Shown here: positions 57,217 through 64,000 of the stretch, in pieces | Position numbering within the stretch: position 1 is the stretch's first letter | Layout of the letters: each line of letters opens with the position of its first letter | Assembly: GCA_011319805.1 (NCBI GenBank) | Contig: SJRY01000050.1 | Coordinates: 868,001-932,000 of the forward strand | Direction: 5' to 3' | DNA from: Macrocybe gigantea | Lineage: Eukaryota; Basidiomycota; Agaricomycetes; Agaricales; Callistosporiaceae | DNA: 64,000 nucleotides | Position numbers and translations under genes: made by a program | The notes under the pieces: generated by a model | What the model was told of the DNA's origin: nothing | What the model saw: the letters and a program-made list of their open reading frames with translations, nothing else | Databases searched by the model: none

Positions 57217-57620
57217 TCGAAGTAAAGGTGAGTAAACGAGCTTTTTCGGAGGCCTCTGAGCCTCGAAAGTCACACGTCCTCATCTGGCTACGCCAGGAAA
57301 GTCGGCCGCGCCGCACTCCGTTTTCGATTTCATCTACATGCACCTCACTGCACTCCTTTTTGCTGCGCATGCTCTAGATCTCGTTCGTCGCCCGCCGACA
57401 CGCGTCTCGGCACCCCCGCCACACTCCTTTTCACTCGTGACTGACCTATCAGTCTCCTCTTCGCATTGCTTGTACGTCACACTTGTCACCTCTTCATCGT
57501 CGTCTCTATAGGGTGCTATTGATCTAGCAGAGGCCCTATAAAGAACGCCCCGACGATTAGGAGCGGACAAGATCTTCCTCTGACTCCCACGTGCGAACTC
57601 AAGCATCTCTTTTTCGCGAC
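57217..57620 (+). repeat. Split direct repeat A1 (left end)
   Basis: 404 bases, equal in length to A2 at 61856-62259 and differing from it at only two positions by eye. It starts TCGAAGTAAAGG and ends TTTTCGCGAC. It contains a TATA box at 57536-57543 and so is likely the element's promoter. Confidence 0.92.
57536..57543 (+). promoter_or_regulatory. TATA box in repeat A1, element promoter
   Basis: CTATAAAG about 108 bases before the gag ATG (57651). The same box occurs in A2 at 62175-62182, where it would fire out of the element towards 63030. Confidence 0.55.
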
Positions 57621-57650
57621 ACTATCTACGACATCTACAATCTCATATTC

Positions 57651-58876
57651 ATGGCTGGCAATGTACCTTCCGAAACTGAACGTCGCTCGGCTTCTCCTCT
57701 CGAAGAGACCGGGACCGTGGCCAAGGCCTGCCAGGACATCGTCGATGCCGGCGTCAGGAACAACTTGTCAACCGGACTGTCTTGGATCAACTCAAGGAGG
57801 CCGGGGCTTCTCCCAACATCGCCCGCGAGTACGTCGAACAATTCAAGGAGCGACTCACCCAGCGTGGAGGGGACACTGAACCGGACGCCAATGATGATGT
57901 TGAGGGCGCTGGAGGCGCTGACAAAAGAGAAGTGGCTGCCAGGCTCATTGATGATGTGGCTTGGGCCATTCTCCGTGAACAGTTCGGAGGACCTGATCTC
58001 GGAGACGCTGGGGTCGACAAGGACCAATTCCTGCATGGATTGGACGAGATTTTCAAGGCTCGGGAAAACAAAGATACTCTCCCCGACTCTGTGCTCGCTG
58101 TCGCCCCTCATCTTAGCAAGTTGGTTTCTCGCAGTTCTTCCGACCCTCATCTCGCTCGGACCCTGGAGCTTCGTCGTGCCTACAACAAGTCGGAGTATGT
58201 CCGCGAAGCAATCGTTTCGAAAATGCAAAACTCGGTCATTATCGAGCCTCTACCAGAAAGCATCTGGAAGCTCATCATTCAGGACAAGTACATTGACTTC
58301 TCAAAACTCTTTGCTAAACTCGACAAAGGCTACGACCTCAAGGACAAGGCAACTCCTTTTGTGCCGGGTTTCGAGCTCATTCGCGAGGGGCAGCTCACCT
58401 CCAGACGGGCAATTCAGACCGAAGCGGAATGGCTCCGCGTGTTCGATGCATGGATGGCCGGGGTGGTCAAGCTTTATACCCACCGGGACGAGGAACTCCA
58501 AGTCTACCGACGGGTGGTGCAGCAACTCTTCTGGCGTTGCGCGGGGAAGCCACATGTGGCCATCAAGTTTGATGAGGAGATTAGAGAAAATTATGCGAAG
58601 TCCGCTTTCCGGCTCGACGATTGCTCATACCATCAGATCCCCATGTTTGGACAGATGGCTGACAGCAGTGATCAAGGACAGGTCGGACAGCGAAAAATGG
58701 GAACGAAGAGACCGAGAGGAGAGACGTCATGCAAGAACTGGAACGAAGGGAAATGCACAGATCCTTGTCCGTATGGGCGCAAGCATTCTTGCTGGATCTG
58801 TGGTGAGCAACACCGAGCTAAGGACATCGAGCGTTGCAATGCCAGATTCCAAGGAAAGAGGGCCGGAGGAAATTGA
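57651..58876 (+). CDS. gag: gag-like protein of the retrotransposon, frame slip near its start
   Basis: Presumed nucleocapsid protein that packages element RNA. The likely start is ATG 57651 (MAGNVPSETERRSASPLEET), but this frame leads into the downstream reverse-transcriptase frame. The rest of gag (LDQLKEAGASPNIAREYVEQ onward, from 57782) lies in another frame with no ATG of its own nearby. A one-base indel between about 57765 and 57782 would explain it. The body has helical segments (WLRVFDAWMAGVVKLYTHRD, RRVVQQLFWRCAGKPHVAIK). It ends with a Cys-rich knuckle (CKNWNEGKCTDPCPYGRKH, then CWICGEQHRAKDIERC) typical of fungal gag-like proteins. The stop is at 58874-58876. Confidence 0.7.
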
Positions 58877-60675
58877 GCAAATGCACGCGAGAGCGGCGGA
58901 GGCTGTGAAAGGGCCGGTGTCGATTCGGGGGATTGAGAAGCGGAAAGCAGAGGATGATATTGAAGGTCCACGGTATCGACGAGGCTTTGTATGGTCACAA
59001 TCAGCTACGAATACTATCTCCCCTTCCGCACTTTACACTGAAACGGCTGATCCACTGCCTGCTCCTCCACAACATCTCTTGAACGACGCCTCCTACAACT
59101 CTACCCTGCAGCGGCTGGGCAATGCGGTCAAGGTCGACACACCCTTCAATGTCGATCGATTCGAACTCTTGCTCGTGGACCACCCGAATCAACCATTCGT
59201 AAAATCCGTGATGCGCGGACTTCGGGAGGGCTTCTGGCCGTTCGATGAAAGTGAGTGGGCTGCAGAGGACCGGGAATTCTCAGGCAATTACAAAATGGAA
59301 GAGGAGGACTTGAGGGCACTGCGGACCTTCCGGGATCGAGAGGTTGAGGCTCGGAGATGGTCAACTGCACTGACGTCGAGCGCCCTTTGGCCCGGGATGA
59401 AGCTGTCACCAATGTTCGTCGTCTGGCAAGGTGGCAAGCCGCGCGTGGTAACGGACCATTCTGCATCTGGGCTTAATGCAGGGATACCTCGAGAGGAAGC
59501 CCATGTGAAGTATGATGACATGCGTACATTTGGCCAGGTTTTGCACGACGTGAAGAAAGAATACCCGAATCGAGACATCATATTGTTCAAGTCTGACGTG
59601 GCTACGGCTTTCTTGAACTTGCCTGCGCACCCGTTGTGGCAATTACGGCAGATCGTGGAGGTCGATGGGAAACTGCACGTCGTATGTCGACTGGTCTTCG
59701 GTAACAGAGCCTCTCCAAGATGCTGGTGTGCTGTCTCGGGTCTCTTGTGCTGGATCGCAGTCAGGAAGCTCGGAGTAGAAGGTTTGCATGTCTACATGGA
59801 CGACTTCTTTGGCTGGGATTTCACGGAGAACCTCGTTCGTTTCCATGGCGTCGAGCGCCCACGGCGACAGGTCCAGCTGTTGACTTTGTGGGAAAGCATC
59901 AACTGCCCTTTCGAGGACAGGAAGCAATTACATGGTGCCGTTCTTAAGGTGATTGGTTTCTGGATCGACTTCCGGCAGGGTACAATCACGCTCGAACCAG
60001 ATGCTGTGGTATCTCTGGTCAGGAAGATTCGAAGTTTCTTAGAGACCGCAAACAGAATGCCTTCATTGCGGGAGTGGCAAAGACTAGCAGGGCGTATCAA
60101 CTGGGTGTTGAATGTACTCCCCTGGGGAAGGCCGGCACTCACGGAAATGTACCGGAAAATGAGTGGGAAACAGGTCGTCTCAGCCGGTATCCCTATTAAT
60201 GCAACAGTACGCTCGGACCTGTCCTGGTTGGCGGACGTCATTCCCAAGTGCATTGGTGTCCATCTTATTGGCACTGGCACATGGAAAGATGCAGATGCAG
60301 ACATGGTTGTATGGACGGATGCGAGCCTCAACAAGGCCTTGGCTTTTGTCTTTGCCAACAAGGGCTTCGTGTACGAAATTCGAGCACCACCTCCAGGGAA
60401 GAAGGTGGATATATTTTTCCTGGAACTTATAGCAATCTTCTCGGCGATCTTTCATGCGGGTTCGCTGAGAACACCTCCGAGGAGTGGCGGAAATTGTCTT
60501 GCGGTCCGGAATGGACATCCGTGTGCGACACATTGAGGGGAAGTCTAACACACGGGCGGATATGCTCTCACGCTGTCTGTTCCAGGAGTACTCCCGCCGC
60601 TTCCCTGCAGACCAAATTCAATCCTTTGAACCAGCGCGGGAGCTATTGCCATGTCGATGGAGAGATTGCTTCTGA
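58842..60675 (+). pseudogene. pol: Reverse transcriptase/RNase H of the retrotransposon, RNase H broken
   Basis: Copies element RNA into DNA. The frame overlaps the end of gag. The proposed start is near the Met of MPDSKERGPEEIEQMHARAA; the upstream frame is open as far as 57591 but is the shadow of gag. The RT domain is complete: GKPRVVTDHSASGLNAGIP, VATAFLNLPAHPLWQLRQI, RLVFGNRASPRCWCAVSG and the catalytic VYMDDFFGWD. RNase H begins with VVWTDASLNKALAFVF and a Glu in FFLELIAIFSAI. Then the frame breaks near 60480, and the end of the domain (VAEIVLRSGMDIRVRHIEGK, then NTRADMLSRC) continues in another frame to 60675. About 30 residues with the third acidic residue seem to be missing. RT could still fold; RNase H should be inactive. 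Confidence 0.8.
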
Positions 60676-61661
60676 AGGCCCTTGGCCCTAGGAATTTTTG
60701 CATCACTCATGATCCCCTTCCCCTCGACGAGCTGGATAATCTGGTGGCCTGCCTGCAATCCAATGCCATTGAAGCATCCACTAAGAAAAACTACGCTACG
60801 GGAGCTCGCAGCTATATTGCTTTCTGCCTTCGTCACTCCCTTCCTTTAGAGCCGACCCCCCAGACTCTCTGCCGTTACATCGCTTACTCATCAAAATTCA
60901 TCGCCTCTGGTCCCAAGTACCTGTCAGGTGCACGGCACTTTTTGCGGCAGTTCTTTCCCAATTTCGACAATAACAGAGCACACCCGGCAGTACAGGCTAC
61001 AATCCGTGGCATGAGGAAGAGTCGTGCGGATGGCGTGAGACGGAAACTCCCATTCCGTGTTGCCCATCTTTTGCTGTTCGAGGGCCAAGCCTCGCGCTCT
61101 CGGGTTTACGATGACCTGCTCTTCACAACCATTCTTGCTTGTGCGTTTTATGCTTGCCATCGGATTGGCGAACTCATTGTATCGAACGACATTGGGCTGC
61201 GGGACTGGCGGAAAATTGTGAAGCGAGGTTCTCTCACATTCCAAGATGGACGCGCTGGCTATCTCCTGCCATATCACAAAGGGGATCCTTTGTACCGGGG
61301 AAGCCCTATCCTTTTCACGAAGCAGGCTCATGCTGACCCAGTGGACCTGCTGCAAAGATACGTTCGACGTCGCGATGCAATCCACGGTGCACGGGCCGCT
61401 TTGTTTCTGCATGAAGATGGTTCTCTACCTAATCGGGCATGGTTCGACAGTAGACTTTTCACCGTCTTGTCACGAGATTATGGTGGTCACTCGGCTTGCG
61501 CTGGAGGGGCAACTTTTTATGCCTCACTGGGTTTACCTTCCGAACTCATACAAGCCCTCGGACGTTGGTCATCCAGCACATGGCTAATCTACATCAGGGA
61601 CAACCCTGCCATTCGTGCAGAACAACATTTGGCTCGTGACCACACTCTTCCTCTTTGTTAA
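60651..61661 (+). CDS. Tyrosine recombinase of the retrotransposon, one catalytic Arg lost
   Basis: Integrates the circular DNA intermediate. The ATG at 60651 (MSMERLLLKALGPRNF) overlaps the end of the RNase H frame by 25 bases. The core-binding part includes STKKNYATGARSYIAFCLRH. The catalytic domain has the first Arg in ACHRIGELIVSNDIG, then LTFQDGRAGYLLPYHKGDPL, and a C-terminal box HSACAGGATFYASLGLPSEL followed by IQALGRWSSSTWLIYIRD. In this box the family reads His-Ser-x-Arg-x-Gly-Gly-Ala-Thr; here the Arg is Cys (codon TGC, one step from CGC). His and the nucleophile Tyr are in place. The frame is intact at 336 codons. With the second Arg gone, strand cleavage should be strongly impaired. 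Confidence 0.85.
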   Translation: MSMERLLLKALGPRNFCITHDPLPLDELDNLVACLQSNAIEASTKKNYATGARSYIAFCLRHSLPLEPTPQTLCRYIAYSSKFIASGPKYLSGARHFLRQFFPNFDNNRAHPAVQATIRGMRKSRADGVRRKLPFRVAHLLLFEGQASRSRVYDDLLFTTILACAFYACHRIGELIVSNDIGLRDWRKIVKRGSLTFQDGRAGYLLPYHKGDPLYRGSPILFTKQAHADPVDLLQRYVRRRDAIHGARAALFLHEDGSLPNRAWFDSRLFTVLSRDYGGHSACAGGATFYASLGLPSELIQALGRWSSSTWLIYIRDNPAIRAEQHLARDHTLPLC

Positions 61662-61753
61662 CCTGCCCCCCCCCTCCTGTTCTTTCTCTGCAGCTCCTCG
61701 CTTACATCATTTCGCACCGCCGCCACCCCCACACACATCATTCATGCCTCGAT

Positions 61754-61855
61754 GGGCCCTCTCGCTCGGTCGCCTTTTCCTTCACTCAATCATTATTTGG
61801 GGAGCGTCACGTGGCGCTTCCCGGTTTCAGCCTAAGCTTGAGTGAGCAGCAGAGG
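61754..61855 (+). repeat. Split direct repeat B1
   Basis: 102 bases from GGGCCCTCTCGCTCGG to GAGCAGCAGAGG, found again in B2 (62344-62490). It is joined directly to A2, as expected of the internal B1-A2 junction of Ngaro/PAT elements. Confidence 0.88.
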
Positions 61856-62259
61856 TCGAAGTAAAGGTGAGTAAACGAGCTTTTTCGGAGGCCTCTGAGC
61901 CTCGAAAGTCACACGTCCTCATCTGGCTATGCCAGGAAAGTCGGCCGCGCCGCACTCCGTTTTCGATTTCATCTACATGCACCTCACTGCACTCCTTTTT
62001 GCTGCGCATGCTCTAGATCTCGTTCGTCGCCCGCCGACACGCGTCTCGGCACCCCCGCCACACTCCTTTTCACTCGTGACTGACCTATCAGTCTCCTCTT
62101 CGCATTGCTTGTACGTCACACTTGTCACCTCTTCATCGTCGTCTCTATAGGGTGCTATTGATCTAGCAGAGGCCCTATAAAGAACGCCCCGACGATTAGG
62201 AGTGGACAAGATCTTCCTCTGACTCCCACGTGCGAACTCAAGCATCTCTTTTTCGCGAC
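61856..62259 (+). repeat. Split direct repeat A2 (internal copy)
   Basis: 404 bases matching A1 except for two C-to-T differences (CTACGCC to CTATGCC and GAGCGGAC to GAGTGGAC). It carries the same TATA box at 62175-62182. Confidence 0.92.
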
Positions 62260-62343
62260 CCTCCCGACCCCGCCCTCTGTTTGATAACATGTTTTCTGCT
62301 TATTTATTTTCCTTTCAACTGTAGATAGACATTTGTACGGACC

Positions 62344-62490
62344 GGGCCCTCTCGCTCGGTCGCCTTTTCCTTCACTCAATCATTATTTGGGGAGCGTCGC
62401 TCGGTCGCCTTTTCCTTCACTCAATCATTATTTGGGGAGCGTCACGTGGCGCTTCCCGGTTTCAGCCTAAGCTTGAGTGAGCAGCAGAGG
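62344..62490 (+). repeat. Split direct repeat B2 (right end) with a 45-bp tandem duplication
   Basis: Same sequence as B1, but a 45-base unit (GCTCGGTCGCC to GGGGAGCGTC) occurs twice in a row, making 147 instead of 102 bases. Its last base is taken as the element's right end. Confidence 0.88.
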
Positions 62491-63029
62491 CCCATCATTT
62501 TTGCGAACTTTGGAACACCTGCAGGGTCGACAGAATCTATCCGGTCAGGGAGCAAACGGGTGTTCTAGTTTAATTATTTTTTTTCTTTAAATCAACAACC
62601 GTGAGACACCGTTTCCCCCTTCCGAAGGATGAAAACAGCCTTCAGCTTGCCGATTCTTCCTTTCCAAGCACCGTATTGCTTTCATCTCGAGTATTTGAGA
62701 GTCGCGCTGGCCCTCTGTTGAAGGGTTTCTACTTCCCCCCTTTGCCTTCCTCGCCTTCTTTCGTACCACCCAGTCGGTGTCTGTACGGCAGCGAAGGCCT
62801 ACCTGGAAACTTGTTCGGAGTCTTATAAACTGCTAGTTTTGCTTACGACTCGTCCGGCACTTCGCACTTCGCAGTCGTCTTGATTGACAGACTTCCCTCC
62901 CCTCTCTCCTCTCACTCATTTTCTTCACCCTCCAACCCTCCTTTCCTCCATCTCGCCAGCTCCAACTCCCCTCCATTCAACCACCCTCACCCACACACCC
63001 CGTCTGACTCGCACAGAACGTAACACACG
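62491..63029. other. Right flank of the retrotransposon and promoter of the last gene
   Basis: About 540 bases. The final 160 bases are strongly CT-rich (CTCTCCTCTCACTC type), as in many basidiomycete promoters and leaders. No exon is seen. Confidence 0.45.
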
Positions 63030-64000
63030 ATGTCCGGCCTGTCCCCTCGCGTGGCCTTCGCAGCAAGACATCCGAATTCGCAGGGCTCTTCCGCTCGTCA
63101 CACTCCGGCGCGCACGCGCAGGCGGCACGTCTCACAGAAACCTCGAGCGCGCACAAGCCGGCGGCGCTGCAACCTCCGGCGGACGGCGCGTCGAGCACCC
63201 CTTCCGAGTCCGGGCTGAAGAGAGTCACGACCAAGATCCCTTTTCTGGGCGGCCGCACGCGTAAAAAGTCTACGCATTCGAATTCGGGCACGGACACGTC
63301 TGCCCCGGGCGGACGGGGCTATGTCTCTGCGGAAATCGACACGGCGGCGGCCAAAAAATCACGGTGAGCGTTATTTCCTTTTTGGTTTGCCAAACTTGTC
63401 TCCATTTTTTTTTTCCTCCACTCATTCACCACCGTTGGGCCGTGTTTTTTTTTTTTTTTTTTTTTTTTTTTTTGACTTTCGGCTATCATGATCTCAACAA
63501 GGCGACATTATCCTCTATATCGGAGGAAAGTTTCCGCATCTTTTTTAATGGTTCTCGAGTTCGCATGCTTCTGGTGGAGAGAGAAATTTTTTATTTTGTT
63601 CAAAATGCTTGGCATCTGGAATTATCAACTGACAAGCAAATGACAGGAGACTTTCGCATCCAGTGTCTTCTACAACACCGCCAACGTCTCATCCACCCCC
63701 GTTCCTGCTATCATTCCACCCGCCATGCCGTCTGCTTCCTTTGGCTCCAAGCTGACTGCTCATTTCAGCCACCACGTCAAGCCGCGAAAGAATGACGCAT
63801 ATCCAAGGAATTCACAGACTCTTTCCAGCGAAGGCAATGCTTCCTATTCACTGTCGCCGCCGACCAGCCCTCGAGACGCGTCCATCGATTCCGGATCTTC
63901 TTCCAATCGATCTCCGACGCCTCGTGCCAACCAGCCAACAATAACGGTCTCCCTTCCTCCCGACAATCTTGACGATTACAAGGACCTCTTCACGCTGCCC
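63030..64000 (+). CDS. Unknown disordered protein, 5' part only
   Basis: The ATG at 63030 (MSGLSP) is followed within 20 bases by a switch to the frame that codes RGLRSKTSEFAGLFRSSHSG, KRVTTKIPFLGGRTRKKS and YVSAEIDTAAAKKSR. One extra C in the run at 63042-63045 would join them. Exon 1 then ends at a GTGAGC donor near 63363. A long intron (about 300 nt, with a 29-base T run) leads to exon 2 near 63669. This reads VFYNTANVSSTPVPAIIPPA, FGSKLTAHFSHHVKPRKND, and TITVSLPPDNLDDYKDLFTL, and is open at the window end. It is Ser/Thr/Pro-rich with no recognised domain. The start is uncertain because of the frame problem. Confidence 0.5.
63445..63473 (+). repeat. 29-base poly-T run inside an intron
   Basis: Uninterrupted T from 63445 to 63473 within the proposed first intron of the last gene. 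Runs of this length vary in sequencing, so its exact size is unreliable. Confidence 0.85.

Larger units (their letters stand above)
57217..62490 (+). mobile_element. Ngaro/PAT-type tyrosine-recombinase (DIRS-group) retrotransposon with split direct repeats
   Basis: The repeat order is A1 (57217-57620), coding region, B1 (61754-61855), A2 (61856-62259), B2 (62344-62490). This A1-ORFs-B1-A2-B2 layout is the hallmark of the Ngaro/PAT branch of DIRS-group elements, which integrate with a tyrosine recombinase instead of a DDE integrase and leave no target-site duplication. Inside lie gag, reverse transcriptase/RNase H and a tyrosine recombinase, in that order and in overlapping frames. B1 abuts A2 directly. 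Elements of this class are known from basidiomycetes, so the family is not new. All three genes carry damage (gag frame slip, RNase H deletion, recombinase Arg-to-Cys), so this copy is probably unable to move by itself. Confidence 0.88.

Noticed and set aside
57334..57606. Minus-strand 90-codon frame repeated in A1 and A2
   Set aside because: It exists twice only because the repeat does; composition is Arg/Glu-rich without motifs and it lies across the promoter.
57217..62259. Classical LTR retrotransposon with A1 and A2 as long terminal repeats
   Set aside because: The element encodes a tyrosine recombinase and no integrase or protease, and B1/B2 repeats extend beyond A2, so A1/A2 are split direct repeats.
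1..64000. tRNA, rRNA or CRISPR-like arrays
   Set aside because: No T-arm consensus with matching stems was noticed by eye and no spaced repeat array exists; a tRNA scan would be needed to exclude tRNAs fully.

Overview
The window is nuclear DNA of a filamentous basidiomycete, most likely a mushroom-forming agaricomycete. Genes are dense and lie on both strands. Most are cut by many short GT-AG introns of about 50-75 nt, and there are no operons or Shine-Dalgarno sites. The gene families fit this: atypical G-alpha proteins, fungal aquaglyceroporins, agaricomycete P-loop GTPases and a Ngaro/PAT-type tyrosine-recombinase retrotransposon. Exon limits below were read by eye from splice sites and frame continuity; no search tool was run.

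Layout. 1-1429 (-): 5' part of a UPF3 nonsense-mediated-decay gene, cut by the window edge. 2081-6054: two divergent paralogous P-loop GTPase genes, each broken by lesions. 6782-8669 (+): a DHH/DHHA2 exopolyphosphatase-like gene read in three successive frames. 9065-10042 (-): a disordered unknown protein. 11617-13676 (-): an atypical G-alpha. 14282-19040 (-): two tandem aquaglyceroporin genes. 20256-23967: an amidase, an ISD11-type LYR protein and, convergent to it, an RCF1/HIG1 protein. 24165-26811: a bHLH factor divergent from an unknown gene. 28436-31684 (-): an F-box/WD40 protein. 32955-35580 (-): an ABC half transporter with degenerate ATPase motifs. 36831-38660 (+): threonine synthase with a Gcn4-type site in its promoter. 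38657-43418: small unknown genes and a paralogous fragment. 43957-48932 (+): the cohesin subunit Scc3/STAG. 49226-54323 (-): a very large disordered and coiled-coil protein. 57217-62490: a complete but damaged YR retrotransposon with split direct repeats. 63030 to the end (+): the start of another disordered protein gene.

Most genes are unlinked housekeeping functions: RNA surveillance, phosphate metabolism, glycerol and water transport, mitochondrial Fe-S and respiratory assembly, amino-acid synthesis and chromosome cohesion. The accessory content is the decayed GTPase pair, the aquaglyceroporin tandem, the helical-protein paralogs and the retrotransposon. I found no convincing wholly new system. 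The strongest leads are the G-alpha lacking its catalytic glutamine, the ABC protein with four altered catalytic motifs, and the retrotransposon, whose defects include a pattern of C-to-T changes at CpG. Several single-base frame slips (near 7700, 8208 and 63044, and possibly 47376-47436) may be assembly errors rather than biology.
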